The notes under the pieces are model-generated. The model did not search any database, had not been told where the DNA came from, and saw only the letters and a list, made by a program, of their open reading frames with translations. The translations under genes were made by a program, and so were the position numbers. DNA of 33,941 nucleotides from Terriglobia bacterium (GTDB lineage Bacteria > Acidobacteriota > Terriglobia > Bryobacterales > Bryobacteraceae): NCBI GenBank assembly GCA_020073325.1, contig JAIQFJ010000013.1, positions 1 through 33,941 of the forward strand. Direction: 5' to 3'. The first letter of the stretch is position 1. Each line of letters begins with the position of its first letter. Below, piece after piece: positions 1 to 7,737 of the stretch.

Positions 1-853
1 CGAGCCGCTCACTGCGCAGATCGAGCGTGCCCTTGTACCCGACGCTCCATCCTCCGCCGCGCTTCGGCAGCAGGTCCCAGCGATGCACATCGTCCACACG
101 CAGCGTCCCCGCGACATCCAGCTTCGACGGCGGACCGTTCAACTGCGCATCCAGCGCGACCATGCCATGCAGCCCGAAGCCGTGCTGGTCGAACAGGCGG
201 GCGACTTCCTCGATCGCGCTCGGCTCCAGTTCCACGCGCATGTCGAGCCCTTGCCGGTCCCATTTCCCGCGCACGAAAAAATGTCCGAAGGTTTGCTGCG
301 GCTGATCGGTACGCGAGGGCGCGCCCGAAAATCGAAGATTTACGACGCCCTCGCTCGACGGGGAAACGTCCAGGTCCGCGTCGTTGAAATAGAAAACGGA
401 CTTGGTGTCGCCGAACTTGAAATTCACGCGGCCGCCGCGCATGTTGATCGCGGTCATTCCCGCCGCCTGCGTCGCGCCCAGCAGAAACTGGAAATTCCAC
501 GGACCCGCGTCCGTCTTGACCAGGTTGATGTTCGCGTCGTCGGCCAGGCGCAGGCTGGAAAATTCGAGCTTGCGCGAAAGCAACCCGAGCAGCCGCAGGC
601 GCGCTTCGAGCGACCGCACATAAATGAACGGCTCGATTCCGGCGCGCGGGTCTTCGTGCACCGTGACGTCCTCCACCGTGAAGCCCGGGCCGGTGAACAG
701 GTTGATGTAGACCTTGCCGACTTCGACTCGCCGTCCGAGCCCCCGCTCGATGGCGCGCTCGATGCGCGGACGCATGAAATCGACGTCGACGTGCGGCGCC
801 GCAAAGCCCAGCGCAACGATCAGCGCAACCACGATGAAGATCAGGCGCTTCAT
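1..853 (-). CDS. AsmA-family-like protein, N-terminal part, cut by left edge
   Basis: About 284 codons are visible and the frame stays open to the left edge, so the C-terminus is missing. The protein opens with MKRLIFIVVALIVALGFAAP, a single N-terminal membrane anchor or signal. A segment on maturing and assigning a membrane follows: IERAIERGLGRRVEVGKVYINLFTGPGFTVEDV split around GRRVEVGKVYINLF, then repeated beta-strand units such as LRLADDANINLVKTDAGPW. This layout is typical of AsmA/DUF748-type inner-membrane proteins that extend a beta-rich body into the periplasm and are linked to outer-membrane lipid homeostasis. The ATG at 853 overlaps the stop of the upstream nucleotidyltransferase gene as ATGA, so translation is probably coupled. 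Any link to the molybdenum genes upstream is positional only. Family call is by pattern; the missing C-terminus could refine it. Confidence 0.72.
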   Translation of the reverse strand, partial: MKRLIFIVVALIVALGFAAPHVDVDFMRPRIERAIERGLGRRVEVGKVYINLFTGPGFTVEDVTVHEDPRAGIEPFIYVRSLEARLRLLGLLSRKLEFSSLRLADDANINLVKTDAGPWNFQFLLGATQAAGMTAINMRGGRVNFKFGDTKSVFYFNDADLDVSPSSEGVVNLRFSGAPSRTDQPQQTFGHFFVRGKWDRQGLDMRVELEPSAIEEVARLFDQHGFGLHGMVALDAQLNGPPSKLDVAGTLRVDDVHRWDLLPKRGGGWSVGYKGTLDLRSERL

Positions 854-1416
854 TGAACCAATGCCCGATAGGCCGCGGGATCGTCGATGTCGGCCAGGAT
901 CCCCGCGTCGTCGACATCGACGTAAACGACGCGGTCCGCATTGCGATTCACCACGACGCGCGTCTGCTCCGTCGCGCCGAGCGCCAGAAAATCGGCGATC
1001 AGCGCCGGCGGCACACACACCGGGTGCCCGCGCCGGCCGCCAAATCGCGGAATCACGATCGCGTCGCGCCGTTCTTTGAAAATCGCGAGCAGGCGCTCGA
1101 TGGTGTCTTCGGAAACGCTGGGAGAATCGACCGGCGTGAACAGAAACCCATCCGCATCGGAAGGAATCGCCGCGAGCGCAGTCTGAAGCGAACTGAGTTG
1201 TCCGCGATCCGGATCCGGATTCACCACGAAGTTCGCAATCACGCGTTCGCGGATCGCATCGGCATGATAGCCGAGCACCACGATCACCGGATCGCAAAAC
1301 CGCGACAACACGCGAACCAGCCTCCCCGCAAAAGTTTCGCCGTGATATTCCAGCAGCGCCTTGGGCCGCCCCATCCGGCTGGACGCGCCGGCGGCCAGAA
1401 TGATGCCTGCGATCAC
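850..1416 (-). CDS. MobA-like NTP transferase (molybdenum cofactor nucleotidyltransferase)
   Basis: A 188-residue protein starting LAAGASSRMGRPKALLEY (residues 7-24), the nucleotide-binding signature of MobA/MocA/YgfJ-type transferases. A second conserved acidic site is FTPVDSPSVS near residue 95. The family attaches CMP or GMP to molybdopterin in the cytoplasm; CMP transfer (MocA type) serves xanthine dehydrogenase/CO dehydrogenase-like hydroxylases. The neighbour upstream is XdhC, which favours the cytidylyl role, but the base specificity cannot be read from sequence alone. The start is GTG at 1416, overlapping the xdhC stop as GTGA (4 nt); the stop overlaps the next gene by 4 nt as well. 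The three genes form one tight operon. Confidence 0.85.
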   Translation of the reverse strand: MIAGIILAAGASSRMGRPKALLEYHGETFAGRLVRVLSRFCDPVIVVLGYHADAIRERVIANFVVNPDPDRGQLSSLQTALAAIPSDADGFLFTPVDSPSVSEDTIERLLAIFKERRDAIVIPRFGGRRGHPVCVPPALIADFLALGATEQTRVVVNRNADRVVYVDVDDAGILADIDDPAAYRALVQ

Positions 1417-2249
1417 TTCAAAAGCGCGCGCAGATTCTCGTGCGCAAAGATCGATTTCGAAAGCGACCGCCAGTCCGCATCCGGCCCGCGCCGCACCGCG
1501 ATCATTTCCGCCACCACCGAAATCGCGATCTCTTCCGGCGACTCGGCGCCGATCTCCAGGCCCATCGGCGCGAAAATTTTCTCGAACGTCGAGCGCGGAA
1601 ACCCTTCTTTCTCCAGTTCGTGAATCACCGAGATCGTCTTGCGCTTGCTGCCGATCATCGCGATGTACTTCGCCGGTGTCGCCACCGCCCAGCGCAGCAC
1701 GCGCATATCGTCGCGATGCCCGCGCGTGACGATCACCAGGTAGCTCGACGACGTGACGGTCAGTTTCGGAAAGACCGCTTCGTATTCGTCCGCGTAGGTT
1801 TCATCGGCTTCGGGAAAACGTTCCTGATTCGCGAACGCTTCGCGATCGTCGATGATGACGGTGGCGAATCCCGCCAGATTGGCGACCTTCGAGATGCTTT
1901 TCGAAACGTGCCCGCCGCCGAAAATAAAGGCGCGCGGCTGAGGGATCACCGGCTCGACGAAAATGTTCAACTGGCCTCCGCAGATCAACCCGTTGTCGTA
2001 AGCGGCGTCCTGTCCCAGGCTGAAGGTTAAGTGCTTGGGTTTTTCCGTCTCGATGACTTCCCGCGCCGCCGTCCAGACCTCGGCCTCGACGCATCCGCCG
2101 CCGATTGTGCCGAGCATGGATCCGTCTTCACGCACCAGGAGTTTCGCGCTCTCATAGCTCGGAATGGAGCCGCGCACCTGCACGATCGTCGCCAGCGCGC
2201 ACTTCTGTCCGATCTTGCGCAAACGGACAATCTCGTCGTAAATGTCCAT
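1413..2249 (-). CDS. xdhC: XdhC/CoxI family molybdenum hydroxylase maturation protein
   Basis: A 278-residue protein with the two halves of the XdhC family. The N-terminal XdhC_CoxI part contains VRGSIPSYESAKLLV and IGGGCVEAEVW. The C-terminal Rossmann-like part contains AFIFGGGHVSKSISKVANL and VTRGHRDDMRVLRW. The family binds the mature molybdenum cofactor and delivers it, sulfurated, to xanthine dehydrogenase-type enzymes. The frame is open further upstream to 2297, but that stretch is part of a palindromic repeat. The ATG at 2249 (MDIYDEIVRL) matches the family start and lies 9 nt behind a perfect TATAAT. No Shine-Dalgarno is visible. First gene of an operon with the MobA-like and AsmA-like genes; no hydroxylase structural gene is in view. 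Confidence 0.9.
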   Translation of the reverse strand: MDIYDEIVRLRKIGQKCALATIVQVRGSIPSYESAKLLVREDGSMLGTIGGGCVEAEVWTAAREVIETEKPKHLTFSLGQDAAYDNGLICGGQLNIFVEPVIPQPRAFIFGGGHVSKSISKVANLAGFATVIIDDREAFANQERFPEADETYADEYEAVFPKLTVTSSSYLVIVTRGHRDDMRVLRWAVATPAKYIAMIGSKRKTISVIHELEKEGFPRSTFEKIFAPMGLEIGAESPEEIAISVVAEMIAVRRGPDADWRSLSKSIFAHENLRALLK

Positions 2250-2258
2250 TCGAATCCA

Positions 2259-2264
2259 ATTATA
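2259..2264 (-). promoter_or_regulatory. Candidate -10 box (TATAAT) of xdhC, leaderless spacing
   Basis: The minus strand reads TATAAT followed by 9 nt and then the xdhC ATG. Transcription would begin at or within a base or two of the start codon. No good -35 hexamer stands out at 17 nt. The box adjoins the palindromic repeat at 2268-2332. Confidence 0.55.
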
Positions 2265-2267
2265 CGT

Positions 2268-2332
2268 GAACCGCTCCCGGCAGCCACGGCTCGCCATTCC
2301 AACAGGCGAGCCACGACCGCAGGGAGCGGTTC
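2268..2332. repeat. Intergenic inverted repeat (28-nt arms, 9-nt spacer)
   Basis: Arms at 2268-2295 and 2305-2332 are inverted copies matching at 23 of 28 positions by hand count. The outer 11 nt (GAACCGCTCCC / GGGAGCGGTTC) and the inner 8 nt (GGCTCGCC / GGCGAGCC) pair perfectly; mismatches are in the middle. It lies between the 3' end of the OmpH-like gene and the xdhC promoter, so it could end the bamA-ompH transcript. Sequences of this kind are, from memory and unverified, common in Solibacter-like genomes. Confidence 0.8.
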
Positions 2333-2362
2333 AACACTCAGGAAAGCCCGAAACGACCGCAG

Positions 2363-3052
2363 TTACGGCTGCTTCTTCACCGGTGCCGGAGTCGCAGGCT
2401 TCGGAGCGGCCAGCGCGGGCGCGGACTTCGGAGCGCCCGGCATAGTCGGCTTCGGAGCCGAGGTGGTCGGCGTCGCCGTCGGCATCGACGGGGCCGCCTT
2501 GTCGTACAGTTCGATGATTTCCTTGGTGATGTCGACGGCGTTGGAGGCGTAGAGCACCGGCGTCTGCGGATTGCTGACGTCAATGATCACCGCGTATCCA
2601 TTGGACACCGCGTACTTGTCGATCACCTGCATCATCTTCTGGCCCAGTTCGTCGAGCATCTTGCGCTGTTCCTGGTCCGCTTCGTCCTGCGCGTCCTGCA
2701 TGTCGCGGTTGTAGACCTTGGTCTTCGCGTCGATGTTCCGCTGCAGATCGTCCTTGGCCGCCTGCGCCATGGCCGCGCCGCCGCGCTGCAACTTGTCCTG
2801 AAGTTCGCGGATCTCGCCCGCTTTGCGATCCAGTTCTTTCTTTTTCGGCTCGAATACCCGAGCCTGGAAATCCTGCATCGCCTTCTGGCCTTCCTTGGTG
2901 CTGACCAGGGCGCTTTGGATCTGGATCACGCCGATCTTGGTCGGGTGCGCGGCGGCTCCAGTGGGCGCGGCCGTCGGAGCGGTAGGTTGAGCGCTGGCGG
3001 TGACACTCGCCAGCAGGGCGCCGGCGAGCAGCGCAAGTAGTTCTTTTTTCAC
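2363..3052 (-). CDS. OmpH/Skp-like periplasmic chaperone
   Basis: A 229-residue exported protein. The start chosen is GTG at 3052, giving a signal peptide VKKELLALLAGALLASVTASA; AGGAG lies 7 nt upstream. The frame is open further upstream, but that sequence overlaps the 3' end of bamA. The mature part begins with the OmpH-type strand KIGVIQIQSALVST. A long charged helical region follows (about residues 60-150), as in the tentacles of Skp, then a returning strand YAVIIDVSNPQTPVLYAS. The last 45 residues are an Ala/Pro-rich tail not found in E. coli Skp. Skp holds unfolded outer-membrane proteins for delivery to BamA, and this gene lies directly downstream of bamA (46-nt gap), as skp does in many bacteria. 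Confidence 0.85.
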   Translation of the reverse strand: MKKELLALLAGALLASVTASAQPTAPTAAPTGAAAHPTKIGVIQIQSALVSTKEGQKAMQDFQARVFEPKKKELDRKAGEIRELQDKLQRGGAAMAQAAKDDLQRNIDAKTKVYNRDMQDAQDEADQEQRKMLDELGQKMMQVIDKYAVSNGYAVIIDVSNPQTPVLYASNAVDITKEIIELYDKAAPSMPTATPTTSAPKPTMPGAPKSAPALAAPKPATPAPVKKQP

Positions 3053-3098
3053 GACGAAACTCCTGTAGTTGATCTTTTCTATCCTAACAAGTCTCTCT

Positions 3099-6056
3099 TT
3101 AGAACGTCCGGCCGATGGTAAACCGGAAGGTCGATGCCTGTTCAAAGAACGGCAGCGGCTGGCCGAATTGCGCAATCGCGTTTGCGAAGCTCGCCGCATT
3201 GGGGAAGTAGCTGCGGTCCGCCACCACCGGTGGCTGCAAATACTGGTCCACGCGCAGCGGATTGTAGGCCCAATACACGCGGAACGGAGCGTTCACCACC
3301 GGCATCATCACCTGAAGCTCCAGCCCGGTAGACATGCGCGGCGCCTGCGTACCCGCCGCGATCACCGCGCGACCGGGGAAGGCCGCTTCGGGAAATTGCG
3401 AGTTCAGCGTCGCCACGCGGTCGGGATTCAATTGCAACTGGCTGGACCGCGAAAGCTTGTTGATCCCGGCATCGGCAAACACGGCCAGCGTCACCGGCCC
3501 GAAAATCGGGATGCGGTACTCGAAATTGCCCACGCCGTAGGTGTCGCCGCCCGGGAACACCAACTGATACGACGGGATATTTTGCGTCACGTTCACGAAC
3601 GTCGGCACGCCGTTCTGAATCACGCGCTGCTGGCGCGGGCTGCCGTCGGCATTCGTCAACCCGACAGTGGCTGCCTGCGGAACGTAAGCGAACGGAGAAA
3701 TTCCCCAGATGTCGAATCCGCGGATATCGTTTTCACCGCCCATATAGAAGCGATTGAACGGAGGCGCCACTTTGCCGCCGAATCCCGTCAGCCAGCGTCC
3801 GGCGACGTGCATGCCGATGATGTGCTTGGAATTGAGCGGCGACTTCTTGAACATCTTCGCGTCGATGGTCGGTTCAATCTGGTTCACGTTTCCGCCCAGC
3901 GGGCCGCCCGAATACGCCAGCGCGATCGACAGCGCCTTTCCGCGCGACGGCGTAATCGGGTGATCCACGGAATTGTAGGTGAAGCTGGGCGTGATCGTGG
4001 ATGACCGGATCCCGTCCAATTGGTTCGGACCGTTGATGTTCTGGAAATTCAGGTACTGAAAATAAGTCCCGGCGGCGTCGCTCAACGTTTGCACGCTCTG
4101 GATCGTATATCCGTAACTGATGCCGACACGGGCAAAGCTGCGCTTCAGCGGATAGCTGACAAAGGTGGTGAATCCGTACGAGTTCGAAACGTAATTCAGC
4201 AGGTTGCTGTTGCCCAACTGATTGAACAGCGGGATCAGGTTCTGGCCCGACAGGATCGACGCCTCGCGCGCCTGGTCGAAATTGAAGCGCGACGTGAAAA
4301 TCGTAAAGCCGGCCTGCAGCGGCCGGTCGAACAGGTAGGGCTCGGTGAAGCCTAACTGCGCGCTGGTCTGCACCGTACCTAGCTGCGTCGACAAACTCAG
4401 CGTTTCGCCCAGGCCGAGGAAGTTATTGGTCGCATAGGAGAAGCCGACAAAGCTCCCCGCGATCGCCGACACCCCGCCGTTCAACTGGATCGAATTCTTC
4501 CCGCGCTCCCTCACTTTCAGCGTGATGTCGACGGTATTGGTCTTGGTGTCGCGCTTGATGTCGGCCGCCTCGCCTTCCTTGAGGACTTCGAAATAACCGA
4601 GCTGATTCAGACGCAAAATGCTGAGTTCCCACAGCCGTGTGTTGAAAATGTCGCCTTCGTCGATCATCAGCTCGCGCCGGATCACTTTGTCGCGCGTCGT
4701 CTCGTTGCCCGAAAAATCGATGCGCCGCACGAAGAACTGCTTGCCTTCATCGAAGGTCAGCGTCAGGTCGATCTTGTCGGAATTGGGCAGCGGCTCGAAG
4801 CTCGGCTCGGCCACGAAATCGATGTAACCGAACTGCCCGTACAGTTTGGTCAGTTCCTGGAATCCCTTGCGCAGCTTGGCGGTCGAAAAAACGTCGCCCT
4901 GCTGCATCTGGAACACCGGCTTCATCAGCGAATCCGGCGTGCGGAATAATTTCACGCCCACGAAGTTGATGTTGTTCAGGTGATAGAGACGGCCCTCTTC
5001 GATCGAGATCTTGATGTTCGCCGCCTTGCCGATTTTGGTGGACTTGACCAGAGGCAGCCGGAACTTTCCGCCGCCCACATCGACGATATTCACCTTGGCA
5101 TCGGTCGTGCGCGCCGTGAAATATCCTTCGTCCTGGTAGAACTGCTGGATGCGCTGCTGATCCTCTTCGAGCTTGGTGGAATCGTAGGTCTTGGCGAACA
5201 GGTTTTCCAGGACGATGGAATAGGGGATTCCGATCGGCCGTTCATTCTTCATCGCGCGCCGTACGATGCGGGCGTTGTAATGATCGTTGCCTTCAAAGCT
5301 GATCTCGCCCACCTTGACCTTGGGGCCTTCGTCCACTTTGAAATCGATTTCAAGCGAGGCCGGCGGCACCTGATGGATCTCCGGATCCACCTTGGCGAAT
5401 TGCCGTCCGCGCTCCGCTAAATACTCGAGCAGCACGACTTTCGCGCGCTGCACCTTGTTTGGATCGTATTGCGCCTCGACGCTCAGGCCGACCTTGCGCT
5501 CCTTGAAGCGGTCCAGGATTTCAGAGACCGTGATCGACTTCATGCCGTCGTACTTGATCGATCGCACGACGCGCCGCTCGGTCAGGATGAAGGTCAGGAT
5601 CCAGCCTTTGGTCCCGGGCTCGCGCTCCAGGCGAATGTCGTCGAAACGGCCGGTGTTCCACAACGCCATGAAGTCGCGATTGAGCTGCTCCGGGTCGTAC
5701 TTGTCGCCCGCCTTGGTGACGATCAGGGCCCGCAGCGTGTCCTGCGGAACGCGGCGCGCGCCGCGAAATACAACCGAGTCGATCACGTCCTGCGGATTGA
5801 TGTTCGGCTTGGGTTCTTCGGTCGGCTTCGGTGTTTCGAGCTTGGGAAGCTGCGGTTGCGGCGGCTGCTCCTTCGGAGGCTCGGCCGTCTGCGGAATCGT
5901 CTCGAACGGATTCGCCTTCTTCTGTTGCGGGGGCTGCGGCTTAGCCGGCGGAGGTTGCTGCTGGGCAGGAGGTTGTTGCTGCTGCGCCACGATCGGAAGA
6001 GCGCTGAGCAGACACAACACAATTGTGCGCAGGCTTCCGGGCCTGGAAGACATCAT
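3099..6056 (-). CDS. bamA: Outer-membrane protein assembly factor BamA
   Basis: A 985-residue BamA/Omp85 protein that inserts beta-barrel proteins into the outer membrane. Residues 1-25 are a signal peptide. Residues 26-88 are very rich in Pro and Gln, an insert absent from typical BamA (about 800 residues). Five POTRA-like domains follow at roughly 91-165, 166-243, 248-355, 358-440 and 443-517. The barrel occupies about 520-985. It contains the conserved loop-6 motif as IRGF in GGENDIRGFDIWG and ends in the aromatic outer-membrane signature RFTIGRTF. Tandem ATGs lie at 6056 and 6053; AAGGAA is about 10 nt upstream of the first. The OmpH-like chaperone gene follows in the same direction. Confidence 0.96.
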   Translation of the reverse strand: MMSSRPGSLRTIVLCLLSALPIVAQQQQPPAQQQPPPAKPQPPQQKKANPFETIPQTAEPPKEQPPQPQLPKLETPKPTEEPKPNINPQDVIDSVVFRGARRVPQDTLRALIVTKAGDKYDPEQLNRDFMALWNTGRFDDIRLEREPGTKGWILTFILTERRVVRSIKYDGMKSITVSEILDRFKERKVGLSVEAQYDPNKVQRAKVVLLEYLAERGRQFAKVDPEIHQVPPASLEIDFKVDEGPKVKVGEISFEGNDHYNARIVRRAMKNERPIGIPYSIVLENLFAKTYDSTKLEEDQQRIQQFYQDEGYFTARTTDAKVNIVDVGGGKFRLPLVKSTKIGKAANIKISIEEGRLYHLNNINFVGVKLFRTPDSLMKPVFQMQQGDVFSTAKLRKGFQELTKLYGQFGYIDFVAEPSFEPLPNSDKIDLTLTFDEGKQFFVRRIDFSGNETTRDKVIRRELMIDEGDIFNTRLWELSILRLNQLGYFEVLKEGEAADIKRDTKTNTVDITLKVRERGKNSIQLNGGVSAIAGSFVGFSYATNNFLGLGETLSLSTQLGTVQTSAQLGFTEPYLFDRPLQAGFTIFTSRFNFDQAREASILSGQNLIPLFNQLGNSNLLNYVSNSYGFTTFVSYPLKRSFARVGISYGYTIQSVQTLSDAAGTYFQYLNFQNINGPNQLDGIRSSTITPSFTYNSVDHPITPSRGKALSIALAYSGGPLGGNVNQIEPTIDAKMFKKSPLNSKHIIGMHVAGRWLTGFGGKVAPPFNRFYMGGENDIRGFDIWGISPFAYVPQAATVGLTNADGSPRQQRVIQNGVPTFVNVTQNIPSYQLVFPGGDTYGVGNFEYRIPIFGPVTLAVFADAGINKLSRSSQLQLNPDRVATLNSQFPEAAFPGRAVIAAGTQAPRMSTGLELQVMMPVVNAPFRVYWAYNPLRVDQYLQPPVVADRSYFPNAASFANAIAQFGQPLPFFEQASTFRFTIGRTF

Positions 6057-6112
6057 CTAAACCGGGTTCCTTTCCACTCTGCGCCTAACAATCGACGTAC
6101 GTCTCCGGATGT

Positions 6113-6169
6113 CGGTTTCACCGAAGACGCAAACCCCACCTAGAGCGAGACGACGCCGGAGTGAAACCG
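6113..6169. other. Dyad in the divergent bamA-fabF intergenic region
   Basis: The 219-nt region between the divergent bamA and fabF genes contains CGGTTTCAC at 6113-6121 and its exact inverse GTGAAACCG at 6161-6169, separated by 39 nt. A regulator binding site or a chance repeat are both possible. On the minus strand a TAAGAT hexamer follows farther upstream of bamA; on the plus strand TATTGT at 6247-6252 is a possible -10 for fabF. Nothing else recognisable was seen here. Confidence 0.3.
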
Positions 6170-6275
6170 CTATCTTACCAAAACCCGGCCGCTTCTGGTG
6201 AGCCGAAATCTTTCCTTTGTACCAGACCCCTGACCCGTACGTCCGCTATTGTGGAACAGGCTCGTGCGAACAAAA

Positions 6276-7532
6276 ATGACCGAAAAGCGGCGCGTCGTCA
6301 TTACAGGAATCGGTGCCGTCAGCCCCAACGGCATCGGCACCCGGAATTTCTGGGACGCGACACGGCGGGGTGTCAGCGGCATCGGACGCATCACGCGCTT
6401 TGATTGCACCGACTTCGCGGTTCAGGTCGCGGGCGAAGTCAAAAACTTCAACGAAGATGATTACGTTGCGCCCAAGGACAGGCCGCACGTCTCGCGCGTC
6501 ACGCCGCTGGCGATCGCGGCGGTCCAGGAGGCGGTCGAAATGGCCGGATTCGATCCCTCCGCGATGACGCGCGACGAACTTCGTCAGATCGGCGTGATCG
6601 TCGGCTCCGGCGGCGGGTCGCACGAATTTACCGAAGAACAATACCGGCTGTATCACACCGGGAAGTGGCGCCAATGCTCAGTTTATGTGGTTCCGACCTC
6701 GACCATCGGAACGCTCGCCTCGGAAATTTCGATGCGCTTCGGATTTCGCGGCCTCAGCCACGTCATCTCGACCGGCTGCACTTCCTCCACCGACGCCATC
6801 GGCTACGCGTACCGCCATATTCAGTCCGGAATGATGGATACGATGATCGCCGGCGGCGTCGACGCGCCGATCGCCCCGTTGATCCTGCGCGGATTCATGG
6901 CGATGCGGATTCTCGCCTCAAAATGGAATGACGACCCCCAGCGCGCCTCGCGCCCGTTTTCGCGCGACCGCGAAGGCTTCGTGATTGCCGAAGGCTCGTG
7001 GTTTTTCGTCTTGGAGGATCGCGACCGGGCGCTGGCGCGCGGCGCTCCGATTTTAGGCGAAATCGCCGGCTATGGCTCGACCTGCGAGGCCTATCATCGA
7101 GTGCGTCTCGAAGAATGCGGCGAAGAACCCGCCCGCGCGATCGGCCTGGCCCTCGAGGAAGCCGGAGTCGGCCCCGAACAGATCGGCTATATCCATTACC
7201 ACGGAACGTCGACCGAATTGAATGACCGCATCGAGACGCGCGCCGTCAAACTCGCGTTCGGCGGCCACGCCTTCAAGCTTCCCGGATCTTCGTTAAAGAG
7301 TCTGATCGGTCATCCGCAAGGCGCGTGCGGAGCGGCCGGAATCGCTGCGACGCTTTTCGCCATGCGCGACGGAGTGCTGCCGCCGACGGCGAATGTCGCG
7401 GTCCCGGATCCGGAGTGCGACCTGGATTATGTGACGGAGCCGGGCCGCCGTGTCGATTTCGAATACGCCGTCGCAAACTGCATCGCCTTCGGCAGCAAAA
7501 ATTCCGCGATGGTGCTAAAAAAGCATTCCTGA
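6276..7532 (+). CDS. fabF: Beta-ketoacyl-ACP synthase, FabF (KAS II) type
   Basis: A 418-residue condensing enzyme that extends acyl-ACP with malonyl-ACP in fatty acid or polyketide synthesis. It begins MTEKRRVVITGIGAVSPNG, as FabF proteins do. The catalytic set is complete: Cys in STGCTSSTDAIGYA, His in IHYHGTSTELND (AHGTST in most FabF), and Lys/His in SLKSLIGHPQGACGAAG. In-frame TTG (6249) and GTG (6264) also precede the ATG; the ATG was chosen by family alignment since no start has a clear Shine-Dalgarno. No acyl carrier protein or other fab gene is adjacent, so it may be a second KAS for a dedicated lipid or polyketide rather than the housekeeping copy. Confidence 0.92.
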   Translation: MTEKRRVVITGIGAVSPNGIGTRNFWDATRRGVSGIGRITRFDCTDFAVQVAGEVKNFNEDDYVAPKDRPHVSRVTPLAIAAVQEAVEMAGFDPSAMTRDELRQIGVIVGSGGGSHEFTEEQYRLYHTGKWRQCSVYVVPTSTIGTLASEISMRFGFRGLSHVISTGCTSSTDAIGYAYRHIQSGMMDTMIAGGVDAPIAPLILRGFMAMRILASKWNDDPQRASRPFSRDREGFVIAEGSWFFVLEDRDRALARGAPILGEIAGYGSTCEAYHRVRLEECGEEPARAIGLALEEAGVGPEQIGYIHYHGTSTELNDRIETRAVKLAFGGHAFKLPGSSLKSLIGHPQGACGAAGIAATLFAMRDGVLPPTANVAVPDPECDLDYVTEPGRRVDFEYAVANCIAFGSKNSAMVLKKHS

Positions 7533-7540
7533 CCAAAGCT

Positions 7541-7697
7541 GGGGCCGGCAGACATGCCGGCGAGCCGGTCGTGCGACCGGCTGAAGGTTTCTCGGTCACA
7601 CGTTTGCGATCCTCGATGCTTGGCTGAAAAAGCTTTGACTGAAAAAGCAAAGACCAGCCGGTCATGCGACCGGCTCGCCGGCATGTCTGCCGGCCCC
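7541..7697. repeat. Four-hairpin inverted-repeat element, copy 1
   Basis: Two 42-nt arms (7541-7582 and 7656-7697) are inverted copies with 39 of 42 positions matching; the three mismatches fall in a hairpin loop. Each arm itself contains two hairpins. The outer hairpin has stem GCCGGCA/TGCCGGC (7544-7561 and 7677-7694). The inner hairpin has stem AGCCGGTC/GACCGGCT (7563-7582 and 7656-7675). The 73-nt centre contains a GACTGAAAAAGCAAAGACC stretch resembling that in copy 2. It fills the gap between the convergent fabF and htrA genes and could end both transcripts. Short open frames reading through it are repeat-derived, not genes. Confidence 0.9.
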
Positions 7698-7737
7698 ACA
7701 TGGCTGCCCCCTTGGGACAGGAATTGGGAAGCGGTTT

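Noticed and set aside
9-941. Long minus-strand frame across the left end, Arg/Ala-rich
   Set aside because: It is out of frame with the AsmA-like gene, whose frame shows a clear membrane anchor and beta-strand pattern; a shadow of GC-rich coding DNA.
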